A stretch of 20,957 nt of DNA from JBDHRG01 sp039807445. GTDB taxonomy: Bacteria; Pseudomonadota; Gammaproteobacteria; Competibacterales; Competibacteraceae. The notes beneath the pieces were generated by a model that did not search any database, was not told where the DNA came from, and saw nothing but the letters and a program-made list of their open reading frames with translations. Position numbers and translations under genes: made by a program. The DNA lies in assembly GCA_039807445.1 (NCBI GenBank), contig JBDHRG010000051.1:1-20957 (forward strand). The letters are read 5' to 3'. This document shows, piece after piece, positions 1-6,300 of the stretch; the stretch's first letter is position 1, and every line of letters begins with the position of its first letter.

Positions 1-2
1 CG

Positions 3-68
3 GCGCTCAACGCCCGCGTGCGCGAACAGGTGCTCGCGCTGTGTGCGCGCTTCCCGGTGTACGGCTGA
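3..68 (+). CDS. glyA: Serine hydroxymethyltransferase, C-terminal end only (partial)
   Basis: The window opens inside a reading frame that ends at TGA 66-68. Its last 21 residues finish with CARFPVYG, which closely matches the C-terminus of GlyA (CARFPVYA in Escherichia coli). GlyA makes glycine and 5,10-methylene-tetrahydrofolate from serine and tetrahydrofolate in the cytoplasm. Only the tail is visible, so nothing can be said about its active site. glyA directly upstream of nrdR is a common proteobacterial arrangement, which supports the call. The next start codon lies 11 bases beyond the stop, so glyA and nrdR are probably co-transcribed. Confidence 0.85.
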   Translation, partial: ALNARVREQVLALCARFPVYG

Positions 69-79
69 TAGCGGCGCCG

Positions 80-559
80 ATGCACTGTCCGTTCTGCGGC
101 GCCGTCGACACCAAGGTCGTCGATTCGCGCCTGTCACCCGAAGGCGACCGGGTGCGGCGGCGGCGCGAATGCCTCAGCTGCAGCGCGCGCTTCACCACCT
201 TCGAGGCCGCCGAACTGGTGATGCCGCGGGTGGTCAAGCGTGACGGCCGGCGCGAAGCCTTCAACGAAGGCAAGCTGCGCGCCGGCATGCTGCGTGCGCT
301 CGAGAAGCGCCCGGTCGACGCCAACCGCATCGAGGAGGCGCTCGCGCGGCTGTTCAAGCGCGTGCGCTTGCTCGGCGAGAGCGAAGTCGCGTCGCGCCAG
401 CTCGGCGAGTGGATGATGGACGAGCTGCGCACGCTCGACCCGGTCGCGTACGTGCGCTTCGCCTCGGTCTACCGCAGCTTCGAAGACGTCAACGCCTTCC
501 GCGAAGAGATCGAGCGCCTGCAGGCGCCGAGCGGCACCGATGAGCCCGGCGAGCGCTGA
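80..559 (+). CDS. nrdR: Transcriptional repressor NrdR
   Basis: NrdR represses ribonucleotide reductase genes by binding NrdR boxes, with nucleotide sensing through an ATP-cone. The 159-residue product has the family's usual length. The N-terminal zinc ribbon shows Cys3, Cys6, Cys31 and Cys34, and the ribbon ends with the typical ARFTTFE. The ATP-cone follows at about residues 49-139 (RVVKRDGRREAF at its start). I chose ATG 80 because the protein then begins MHCPFCG, the canonical NrdR start. No strong Shine-Dalgarno sequence is visible, so translation may be coupled to glyA, which ends 11 bases upstream. The 3' end overlaps ribD by 20 bases. No NrdR box was recognised in this window, so its targets lie elsewhere. 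Confidence 0.95.
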   Translation: MHCPFCGAVDTKVVDSRLSPEGDRVRRRRECLSCSARFTTFEAAELVMPRVVKRDGRREAFNEGKLRAGMLRALEKRPVDANRIEEALARLFKRVRLLGESEVASRQLGEWMMDELRTLDPVAYVRFASVYRSFEDVNAFREEIERLQAPSGTDEPGER

Positions 560-1634
560 CGATCACCGCCACATGGCGCGTGCGCTCGAGCTCGCGGCGC
601 GCGGGCTGTGGACCACGTCGCCGAATCCGCGCGTCGGCTGCGTGATCGTCGCACCCGATGGCCGCGTGCTCGGCGAAGGCTGGCACGTGCGCGCCGGCGA
701 AGGACACGCCGAAGTCAACGCGCTGCGCGCCGCCGGCGAAGCCGCGCGCGGCGCCACCGCCTACGTCACGCTCGAGCCCTGCTCGCACCACGGCCGCACG
801 CCGCCGTGCTGCGAGGCGCTGGTGCGCGCCGGCCTCGCGCACGTGGTCGCGGCGATGCAGGATCCGAACCCCAGGGTCGCCGGCCGCGGGTTGGCGCACC
901 TCGCGCAGGCCGGCATCACGGTCGCCTGCGGCGTGCTCGAGGCCGAAGCGCGTGCGCTGAATCCGGGTTTCATCGTGCGGATGGAGCGCGGTCGGCCCTG
1001 GTTCCGGATCAAGCTCGCCGCGAGCCTCGACGGGCGCACCGCGCTGGCTTCGGGCGAGAGCCGGTGGATCAGCGGCGATGCCGCCCGTGAAGACGTGCAG
1101 CGCCTGCGCGCGCGTGCCTGCGCGGTGCTGAGCGGCGTCGGCACCGTGCTCGCCGACGACCCGAGCCTGAACGTGCGCCTGGGCGAGGCCTGGCGCCAGC
1201 CGCTGCGCGCGATCCTCGACACCCGGCTGCGCACGCCGCTCTCGGCGCGCCTGCTCGGTCTGCCGGGCACGACGCTGGTGTTCACCGCCGCCGACGAAGC
1301 CGCGCACGGTCCGCTGCGCGAGGTCGGCGCCGACGTCGTCCGCGTGCCGGCGAATGCTGCGGGGTTGGACCTCGCCGCGGTCGCTGCCGAGCTCGCGCGG
1401 CGCGAATGCAACGAGGTGCACGTCGAGTGCGGCGCCGTCCTGGCTGGTGCGCTGCTGCGAGCGGGACTGGCCGACGAGCTGGTGCTGTATCTCGCGCCGC
1501 TGCTGCTCGGCGACGCCGCGCGCGGGCTGTTCCGGCTGCCGGGACTCGAGCGCATGGACCAGCACCTGGCCCTCGAATTCATCGACGTGCGTCACGTGGG
1601 CCGCGATCTGCGGCTCGTGCTGCGCCCGACCTGA
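540..1634 (+). CDS. ribD: Bifunctional riboflavin biosynthesis deaminase/reductase RibD
   Basis: RibD carries out the second and third steps of riboflavin synthesis, deaminating and then reducing the pyrimidine produced from GTP. The 364-residue product is of normal length. The N-terminal deaminase domain (about 10-145) has the zinc signature His56-Ala-Glu58 and Cys81/Cys90 in PCSHHGRTPPC. The reductase domain follows from about 150 and opens with FRIKLAASLDGRTA and the motif SRWISG. The start ATG 540 overlaps the end of nrdR by 20 bases. A shorter alternative at 573 would begin MARALELA, but the upstream start fits the spacing seen in other RibD proteins. It is the first riboflavin gene of a ribD-ribBX-ribH set. 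Confidence 0.95.
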   Translation: MSPASADDHRHMARALELAARGLWTTSPNPRVGCVIVAPDGRVLGEGWHVRAGEGHAEVNALRAAGEAARGATAYVTLEPCSHHGRTPPCCEALVRAGLAHVVAAMQDPNPRVAGRGLAHLAQAGITVACGVLEAEARALNPGFIVRMERGRPWFRIKLAASLDGRTALASGESRWISGDAAREDVQRLRARACAVLSGVGTVLADDPSLNVRLGEAWRQPLRAILDTRLRTPLSARLLGLPGTTLVFTAADEAAHGPLREVGADVVRVPANAAGLDLAAVAAELARRECNEVHVECGAVLAGALLRAGLADELVLYLAPLLLGDAARGLFRLPGLERMDQHLALEFIDVRHVGRDLRLVLRPT

Positions 1635-1681
1635 TAGCCGCGCTTGCATCTGCGAGCCGCCGAACCCACGAGCCGATCACC

Positions 1682-2791
1682 ATGCCGCTCAATACCACCG
1701 AAGAAATTCTCGAGGATCTGCGCCAGGGGCGGATGGTCGTCATTATGGACGACGAAGACCGCGAGAACGAAGGCGACCTGCTGATGGCCGCCTCACAGGT
1801 CCGCCCCGAAGACATCAATTTCATGGCGCGTCACGGCCGCGGGCTGATCTGTCTGACGCTGACGCGCGAGCGCTGCCGCCAGCTGCGCCTGCCGCTGATG
1901 GTCAGCGACAACGGCACGCCGTTCGCGACCAACTTCACCGTGTCGATCGAGGCTGCCGAAGGCGTGACCACCGGCATCTCGGCCTACGACCGCGCACACA
2001 CGGTGCGTACCGCGGTCGCGCCCGATGCGAAGGCCGAAGACCTGGTGCAGCCCGGCCACATCTTCCCGCTGATGGCGCAGCCCGGCGGCGTGCTGGTGCG
2101 CGCCGGCCACACCGAGGCCGGCTGCGATCTGGCGCGACTGGCCGGGCTCGAACCGGCGGCGGTGATCTGCGAAATCCTCAAGGACGACGGTTCGATGGCG
2201 CGCCGGCCGGACCTCGAAGTGTTCGCCGCCGAGCACGGGCTGAAGATCGGCACCATCGCCGACCTGATCCGTTACCGGATGGCGAACGAGCCGACCGTCG
2301 AGCGCGTCGCCGAGTGCCAGCTGCCGACCGAGCACGGCGAGTTCCGCCTGTACGTGTACCAGGACATCGTCGAGCGCAGGCTGCACTTCGCACTGGTGCG
2401 CGGCGAGATCGACGCCGATGCCGCCACGCTGGTGCGCGTGCACTTGCCGAACACGCTCGGCGACCTGTTCGGTGCGAAGCTCGGCGAGCGCACCTGGCCG
2501 TTGCACGAGGCGCTGGCGCGCATCGCCGCAGCGCCGGCGGGGGTGCTGATCGTGCTCGGCGACCAGGACGACCCCAGGGAGCTGGTACGGCGCATTCGCC
2601 AGTACCACGCGCTGGGCGTCGAGCCGCCGCGGGTGCAGCCCGACCCGGCCGCCGAGCTGCGCACCTACGGCATCGGCGCGCAGATCCTGCTCGACATCGG
2701 CGTGCGCCGCATGCGCGTGCTCGGCACGCCGCGCCGGCTCTCGGGCCTGTCCGGCTTCGACCTCGAAGTGGTCGAGCACGTCAACCCCTGA
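1682..2791 (+). CDS. ribBA: 3,4-dihydroxy-2-butanone 4-phosphate synthase with degenerate GTP cyclohydrolase II domain (RibBX type)
   Basis: The 369-residue protein begins with a complete RibB domain (about 1-203). It has the acidic DEDRENEGD motif at 24-32, PGHIFPL with His126, and RAGHTEAGCDLARLAGL at 140-156. This half should make 3,4-dihydroxy-2-butanone 4-phosphate from ribulose 5-phosphate. The second half (about 205-369) aligns with RibA, including RTYGIGAQILLDIGVRR. However, it lacks the three zinc-binding cysteines and the catalytic region that follows them; the only cysteine in this half is Cys212. It is therefore unlikely to be an active GTP cyclohydrolase II. Such RibB-plus-inactive-domain proteins are widespread in Proteobacteria (RibBX). 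A separate RibA must exist elsewhere. ATG 1682 begins MPLNTTEEILEDL, as in homologues. Confidence 0.93.
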   Translation: MPLNTTEEILEDLRQGRMVVIMDDEDRENEGDLLMAASQVRPEDINFMARHGRGLICLTLTRERCRQLRLPLMVSDNGTPFATNFTVSIEAAEGVTTGISAYDRAHTVRTAVAPDAKAEDLVQPGHIFPLMAQPGGVLVRAGHTEAGCDLARLAGLEPAAVICEILKDDGSMARRPDLEVFAAEHGLKIGTIADLIRYRMANEPTVERVAECQLPTEHGEFRLYVYQDIVERRLHFALVRGEIDADAATLVRVHLPNTLGDLFGAKLGERTWPLHEALARIAAAPAGVLIVLGDQDDPRELVRRIRQYHALGVEPPRVQPDPAAELRTYGIGAQILLDIGVRRMRVLGTPRRLSGLSGFDLEVVEHVNP

Positions 2792-2842
2792 GTTCCACCG
2801 GGCCGCCGCAGGCAGCCCGCGCGTTTCAACGAGAGCCTCACC

Positions 2843-3319
2843 ATGCACAACGTCAAGACTTATTCGGGGGACTTCAAGGCCCCCGACGCGCGCTTTGCGA
2901 TCGTCGCCGGGCGCTTCAACAACTTCATCGTCGACAGCCTGGTCGCGGGCGCGATCGACGTGCTGGTGCGCCACGGCATCGACGCCGCGCGCATCGAGCT
3001 GATCAACGTCCCCGGCGCCTTCGAGATCCCGCTCGCGGTGCAGCGCGCCGCGGCCAGCGAACGCTACGACGGCATCGTCGCGCTCGGCGCGGTGATCCGC
3101 GGCTCGACCCCGCACTTCGATTTCGTCGCCGGCGAGTGCGCCAAGGGGCTGGGCAAGGTCGCGCTCGAGCACGGGCTGCCGGTCGGCTTCGGCGTCTTGA
3201 CCGTCGACTCGATCGAGCAGGCCATCGAGCGCGCCGGCACCAAGGCCGGCAACAAGGGGGCCGAGGCGGCGCTGTCGGTGCTCGAGATGGTCAGCTTGCT
3301 GCGCACGCTGGAAGCTTGA
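2843..3319 (+). CDS. ribH: 6,7-dimethyl-8-ribityllumazine synthase
   Basis: RibH condenses the RibD-derived pyrimidine with dihydroxybutanone phosphate to give lumazine, the precursor of riboflavin. The protein has 158 residues, the normal length. Visible family features are RFNNFIVDSLV near residues 24-34, NVPGAFEIP at 55-63, and GSTPHFDFVAGE with the expected catalytic histidine at position 91. A GAGAG Shine-Dalgarno sequence lies about seven bases before ATG 2843. The gap to ribBA is 51 bases and shows only a weak 5-bp hairpin, with no FMN riboswitch. nusB starts four bases after the stop, the usual ribH-nusB arrangement. Confidence 0.96.
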   Translation: MHNVKTYSGDFKAPDARFAIVAGRFNNFIVDSLVAGAIDVLVRHGIDAARIELINVPGAFEIPLAVQRAAASERYDGIVALGAVIRGSTPHFDFVAGECAKGLGKVALEHGLPVGFGVLTVDSIEQAIERAGTKAGNKGAEAALSVLEMVSLLRTLEA

Positions 3320-3323
3320 GGCC

Positions 3324-4352
3324 ATGCGCGGCAAGAGTGCGAACCGCGGTCGCAGCTGGGCGCGCCGCTACGCGATGCAGGCCCTGTACCAGTGGCAGAA
3401 GACCGGGCAGGATGTCGCCGGGGTCGAGGCGCAGTTCATCGCCGACCGCGCGCTGCTGCGCACCGTGCACGAGGCGCAGGCGCTGGCGCAGATGCTCGGT
3501 GGTTTCGATGCCGCACCGGCGCTGGCCGAAGACCGGATCAAGTGGCTGAAGAGTGTGCTCGAGGCCGGGCTCGAGCGGCTGTTCGACGGCTTGCAGCTCG
3601 ACAGCCGCACGCTGGTCGAGGCGCTGAAGCTGCTCGTGCTGGCGCAGCTGGTGCGCCAGGGCGAGGCGCCCGAAGGCTGCGGCGCGCAGCAGCGCGAGTG
3701 GCTGAAGAGCGCGCTCGAGCACGAGCAGCTGCAGCTGCACCGCCAGGGTGCGGTCGCCGCGCGCGAGCTGAAGACCCGGCTGCAGCAGGAGTCGCCGCTG
3801 CGCGAGGCGCACGATGCGCTGCTGAGCACCGACATCGTACGCGTGATCCGCGAGGCGGCGTTCAAGCGCTACCTGCGCCAGCTGCACGCCGAGCTCGACG
3901 CGCGCGGCGCCTCGGGCAACGAGCTCGCCTGGCTCGAAGCCGCGGCGCGGCGCAACTACCTCGACCCTGCGGTCGCGGTGTTCGACGAGGCGCGGCTGAC
4001 GGCGCTGGTCGCCGACGTGGCGCTGTCCGACCGCGGCATCCTCGACGCCGATGTCGATTATTTCCGCGAGCTGGTGCGGCAGATCCCGGCCACGCTCGAG
4101 ACGTTGAACGCCACGCTCGAGCCCTGCCTCGACCGGCCGCTGGCCGAGCTCGACCCGATCGAGCGCGCGATTCTGTGGATCGGCGTCCACGAGCTCAGCG
4201 TGCACGCCGCCGATGTGCCCTACCGCGTCGCGATCAACGAAGCGATCGAGCTCGCCAAGCGCTTCGGTGCCGAGCAGGGCCACCGTTTCGTCAACGGTGT
4301 GCTCGACCGCATCGCCAAGCGCCTGCGCTCGAGCGAAGCCGGGCGGCCGTAA
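3324..4352 (+). CDS. nusB: Transcription antitermination factor NusB with a large internal insertion
   Basis: NusB binds boxA RNA together with NusE (S10) in antitermination complexes, especially on rRNA operons. The N-terminal part (residues 8-41: WARRYAMQALYQWQKTGQDV, then VEAQFIAD) and the C-terminal part (about 241-335) match NusB closely. The latter contains DADVDYFREL, LDPIERAILWIG, VPYRVAINEAIELAKRFG and FVNGVLD. In ordinary NusB these two parts are nearly adjacent and the protein is about 140 residues. Here they are separated by about 200 extra residues (about 43-240) in one open frame with no stop, giving 342 residues. The insert is rich in Leu, Glu, Arg and Ala, looks helical, and I do not recognise it. 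ATG 3324 lies four bases after ribH. The NusB call is firm; the insert's function is unknown. Confidence 0.93.
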   Translation: MRGKSANRGRSWARRYAMQALYQWQKTGQDVAGVEAQFIADRALLRTVHEAQALAQMLGGFDAAPALAEDRIKWLKSVLEAGLERLFDGLQLDSRTLVEALKLLVLAQLVRQGEAPEGCGAQQREWLKSALEHEQLQLHRQGAVAARELKTRLQQESPLREAHDALLSTDIVRVIREAAFKRYLRQLHAELDARGASGNELAWLEAAARRNYLDPAVAVFDEARLTALVADVALSDRGILDADVDYFRELVRQIPATLETLNATLEPCLDRPLAELDPIERAILWIGVHELSVHAADVPYRVAINEAIELAKRFGAEQGHRFVNGVLDRIAKRLRSSEAGRP

Positions 4353-4500
4353 GCGTATCCCGAGGGCTGACGCGATCCAGCCGATGCGGGGCGCACAGCC
4401 CTGCACCGGGTCACTGACGCGTCGCCCTGACGCGCATCATGGCGGCGCGCGGAGTTGTTTCCTAATCTGGAAACATTCCAGCCGAGCCCGGGAGCCACCG
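4353..4500 (+). promoter_or_regulatory. Intergenic region upstream of the universal stress protein gene, with overlapping inverted repeats
   Basis: This 148-base gap holds no gene. Near its 3' end, GTTTCC (4457-4462), GGAAAC (4469-4474) and TTCCAG (4476-4481) form two overlapping inverted repeats. One is GTTTCC-N6-GGAAAC; the other is CTGGAA (4467-4472) with ACA and TTCCAG. Such alternating half-sites look like an operator or alternative RNA hairpins ahead of the stress gene. The octamer CTGACGCG also occurs at 4367, 4414 and 4427. No T-rich intrinsic terminator for nusB was seen, and no convincing sigma70 promoter. Function is inferred only from symmetry. Confidence 0.4.
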
Positions 4501-4995
4501 ATGAGCTACGTCATCCGCACCATCCTCTACGCCACGGATCTGGGGCCGCACAGCCGCGAGGCGCTGAAGCACGCTGTGGGCATCGCCCAGCGGTTCGGTG
4601 CGAAGATGCACATCGTCTCGGTGGTGTCCAGAGACCCGATGAAGGGCGGCGACTACATCCCGCCGATGATCGAGAGCTACGTCCCGGCGCAACTGTACGA
4701 ACAGGCACGGCAAGAGAACCTGAAGCAGATCCAGACTCGCATCGACGAGGGTTTCGAGCGCTTTGCCGACGAGAATCCGGGGCTCGATGCGCGCCCGCTC
4801 GTGGGCGGGGTGCAGGTGATCGAGGGCGACCCGACCGCGGTGATCCTCGCCGAGGCCAAGCGCCTTGGTGCCGAACTGATCGTGCTCGGCTCGCACGGTC
4901 ATAGCGCGCTCGGAGAAATGCTGCTCGGTTCGGTCGCGCACAAGGTCACGATCAAGTCGCCGGTACCGGTGCTGCTGGTGCCACTGAACCCCTGA
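4501..4995 (+). CDS. Universal stress protein (UspA family)
   Basis: This is a single-domain cytoplasmic UspA-type protein of 164 residues. It opens with VIRTILYATDLG, the first strand and conserved Asp of the family. It ends with the nucleotide-binding signature around Gly130, Gly133 and Gly143-Ser144 (LGSHGHSALGEMLLGSVAHKV, here in parts), followed by SPVPVLLVP. The glycine pattern G-2x-G-9x-G-S is that of ATP-binding family members. A GGGAG Shine-Dalgarno sequence at 4490-4494 lies six bases before ATG 4501, which decides the start. It stands alone between nusB and the tRNA cluster. In many gammaproteobacteria thiL-pgpA follow nusB, so this placement is a local rearrangement. Its stress response cannot be deduced. 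Confidence 0.9.
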   Translation: MSYVIRTILYATDLGPHSREALKHAVGIAQRFGAKMHIVSVVSRDPMKGGDYIPPMIESYVPAQLYEQARQENLKQIQTRIDEGFERFADENPGLDARPLVGGVQVIEGDPTAVILAEAKRLGAELIVLGSHGHSALGEMLLGSVAHKVTIKSPVPVLLVPLNP

Positions 4996-5014
4996 GACGG
5001 CGTTCGGCAAGCCT

Positions 5015-5073
5015 GGAAAATTAAAGTCGAAACGACGCTTGACGGGTTTCGATGCGACTGTATAATGCCGCCC
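5015..5073 (+). promoter_or_regulatory. Strong sigma70 promoter for the tRNA-Gly gene, with UP-like element and GC-rich discriminator
   Basis: TTGACG at 5039-5044 and a perfect TATAAT at 5061-5066 are separated by 16 bases. An A/T-rich stretch (GGAAAATTAAAG, about 5015-5026) lies upstream of the -35 and could act as an UP element. The bases after the -10 are GCCGCCCC, a GC-rich discriminator of the type associated with stringent control of stable RNA promoters. Transcription would start near 5073, about eight bases before the tRNA. The small inverted repeat GTCG-AAA-CGAC (5026-5036) abuts the -35. The promoter call is by consensus only. Confidence 0.85.
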
Positions 5074-5080
5074 CATCGCA

Positions 5081-5156
<76 letters not shown>

Positions 5157-5166
5157 GTTCTCGATC

Positions 5167-5200
5167 AGAGGCCTCGATTCCTTCGGGGCCTTTTGATTTT
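5167..5200 (+). terminator. Intrinsic terminator between tRNA-Gly and tRNA-Cys
   Basis: AGGCCTCGA (5169-5177) pairs with TCGGGGCCT (5183-5191) over nine pairs, one of them G-T, around a five-base loop. TTTTGATTTT follows. This is a classic intrinsic terminator, and it lies inside the tRNA cluster. Either it is leaky, or tRNA-Cys has its own promoter that I could not identify. Confidence 0.75.
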
Positions 5201-5245
5201 CGGATCAGTCGGTAATGGCAATGCAGCCCTTACCTGATTGCCGAA

Positions 5246-5319
5246 GGCTAGGTGGCAGAGTGGTCATGCAGCGGCCTGCAAAGCCGTGGACGCCGGTTCG
5301 ATTCCGACCCTAGCCTCCA
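5246..5319 (+). tRNA. tRNA-Cys(GCA)
   Basis: Acceptor GGCTAGG (5246-5252) pairs with CCTAGCC (5309-5315). The discriminator is T5316, as expected for tRNA-Cys, and CCA is encoded at 5317-5319. The anticodon loop CTGCAAA on the CGGC/GCCG stem gives GCA. It is the equivalent of cysT in the E. coli glyW-cysT-leuZ order. Confidence 0.96.
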
Positions 5320-5365
5320 TTTGGTTTCGTGCGTGTTTTCGACCCCTGGGTGCGGTAGCCTCGAA

Positions 5366-5389
5366 CGGCCAGCGCAGCCGGGGTTTTTT
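5366..5389 (+). terminator. Probable intrinsic terminator after tRNA-Cys
   Basis: CGGC (5366-5369) and GCCG (5377-5380) form a short stem followed by GGG and six T residues (5384-5389). An alternative longer stem pairs ACCCC (5342-5346) with GGGGT (5380-5384). The T run is clear, but the stem is not uniquely defined. Confidence 0.5.
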
Positions 5390-5434
5390 CGTTGTCTCGC
5401 GGACTTCTGCCGCGGTCGGGTGCGGTGCCCGCGG

Positions 5435-5464
5435 TTGCCCAGGGGGGATTTCGATCGGTAGACT
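5435..5464 (+). promoter_or_regulatory. Candidate promoter for tRNA-Leu(TAA)
   Basis: TTGCCC (5435-5440) and TAGACT (5459-5464), separated by 18 bases, resemble a sigma70 promoter and are followed by GC-rich sequence. The tRNA begins about 60 bases after the expected start site. The rest of the 212-base interval 5320-5531 shows no gene. Open frames that run through it are out-of-context translations of the tRNAs. Confidence 0.4.
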
Positions 5465-5531
5465 CGCGGGCTTCGGATCGCGGGCGCCAGTGCATCCGCT
5501 CGGGTGGGGCTGAGCTTGCGGCTGTCGTGAC

Positions 5532-5616
5532 GCGGGAGTGGCGGAATCGGTAAACGCAAGGGTCTTAAAAACCCTCGCCGCATGGCTTACGGGTTCGAGT
5601 CCCGTCTCCCGCACCA
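5532..5616 (+). tRNA. tRNA-Leu(TAA)
   Basis: Acceptor GCGGGAG (5532-5538) pairs with CTCCCGC (5606-5612). The discriminator is A5613 and CCA is encoded at 5614-5616. The anticodon loop CTTAAAA between AGGGT and ACCCT gives TAA. A long class II variable arm follows, as expected for leucine. It corresponds to leuZ, the third member of the E. coli glyW-cysT-leuZ cluster. Confidence 0.97.
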
Positions 5617-5622
5617 TCACAT

Positions 5623-5648
5623 GGCGCTTCGAGAGCGCCGTTCTGCCG
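5623..5648 (+). terminator. Possible terminator of tRNA-Leu(TAA)
   Basis: GGCGCT (5623-5628) and AGCGCC (5634-5639) form a perfect six-pair stem with loop TCGAG just after the tRNA. The following GTTCTG is only weakly T-rich. It lies between the tRNA and the convergent yhbY gene. Confidence 0.4.
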
Positions 5649-5727
5649 GACGCCAGTGTACGGATGTCGTCCACCACCTTGCGCGCGGCTCGTGTCCCGG
5701 CCCAGGTGCTCGGGCGCCGCGGGGCGC

Positions 5728-6018
5728 TCAGGGCAGCGCGATGCGCGGCTTCTGCGGGTTGCGGCGGAACACCGTCGCGACGTGGCCGATGCGCTGGATC
5801 AGCTCGGCCTGCGCGCGCTCGCAGATCTGCGCGATCAGCTCGCCGCGTGCCTCGCGGTCTCCGGCGTTGACCCGGATCTTGATCAGCTCGTGGTGATTCA
5901 GGGCGATGTCGATTTCGTTCAGCACCGCGTCGGTGAAGCCGCTGGCGCCGATGATGACGACCGGCTTCAGCGGGTGGGCGAGCGACTTCAGGTGGCGCTT
6001 CTGGTGATCTTTGAGCAT
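5728..6018 (-). CDS. yhbY: RNA-binding protein YhbY (CRS1/YhbY domain)
   Basis: The 96-residue product is a complete single CRS1/YhbY (CRM) domain. These are small RNA-binding proteins associated with large ribosomal subunit precursors. Diagnostic segments are KRHLKSLAHPLKPVVIIG (residues 7-24), NHHELIKIRV (41-50) and the C-terminal FRRNPQKPRIALP. The glycine loop is present as IGASGFTDAV. The start is the minus-strand ATG at 6018-6016; the longer open frame to 6348 has no homology upstream of it. No good Shine-Dalgarno sequence is visible. yhbY opposite rlmE-ftsH is a conserved proteobacterial layout. It is the only gene on the minus strand here and converges with the tRNA cluster. Confidence 0.93.
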   Translation of the reverse strand: MLKDHQKRHLKSLAHPLKPVVIIGASGFTDAVLNEIDIALNHHELIKIRVNAGDREARGELIAQICERAQAELIQRIGHVATVFRRNPQKPRIALP

Positions 6019-6030
6019 CGGTGGAAAGGC

Positions 6031-6300
6031 ATGCGTGACGGTGGGGAAAAGGGGCGCAGTGTAGCACGGCGCTCGCTGTCGGTGGCGCCGAGCCCCTTGA
6101 ACGGCGTCAAGTTCGAGCTCGGCGTGATCCTGCTGGTCGGCGTGATCCTGCTGCTCGTGGTCGGGCGCCTCGTCGCGGATGCCGGCACGCAGCTGCTGCT
6201 GCTCGCGGGCTACGGCGTGCTCGGCATGGTGTGGTTGATCGTGCGTACCCGTCGCGTACTGCGGCGTCGGCTCGAGGAGAAGCGCGATGGCGAGGAGTAA
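6031..6300 (+). CDS. Small two-helix membrane protein of unknown function
   Basis: I do not recognise a named family. The frame ends at TAA 6298-6300 and encodes up to 89 residues from ATG 6031. Two hydrophobic helices are clear: FELGVILLVGVILLLVVG, and after a short hydrophilic turn QLLLLAGYGVLGMVWLIV. A strongly basic tail (RTRRVLRRRLEEK) follows, which should lie in the cytoplasm. The start is uncertain. GTG 6082 and TTG 6097 are in frame, and ATG 6031 is only 12 bases from the divergent yhbY start, so a shorter product is plausible. The gene overlaps rlmE by 14 bases, and its last codons contain the rlmE ribosome binding site. This argues for translational coupling and a real gene. Confidence 0.6.
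   Translation: MRDGGEKGRSVARRSLSVAPSPLNGVKFELGVILLVGVILLLVVGRLVADAGTQLLLLAGYGVLGMVWLIVRTRRVLRRRLEEKRDGEE
6058..6066 (-). promoter_or_regulatory. Candidate extended -10 promoter for yhbY
   Basis: Read on the minus strand, the sequence TGCTACACT gives a -10 hexamer TACACT (6063-6058) preceded by TGC, the extended -10 motif. The expected start site is about 33 bases before the yhbY start codon. No good -35 lies at the right distance. The element falls inside the longest version of the divergent small gene. Confidence 0.45.

Noticed and set aside
2792..2842. Possible FMN riboswitch or leader between ribBA and ribH
   Set aside because: Only a 5-bp stem (CGGGC/GCCCG) in 51 bases; far too short and without the conserved RFN elements.
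1354..3549. Plus-strand frame of over 700 codons across ribD-ribBA-ribH
   Set aside because: It is an out-of-frame Arg/Ala-rich translation; the three rib genes in other frames are clear.
5538..5870. Plus-strand open frame starting inside tRNA-Leu(TAA)
   Set aside because: Its first 27 codons are the tRNA itself; the rest is antisense to yhbY.
5264..6067. Long minus-strand frame across tRNA-Cys, tRNA-Leu and yhbY
   Set aside because: It translates tRNA genes and yhbY out of frame; the real gene is YhbY in another frame.
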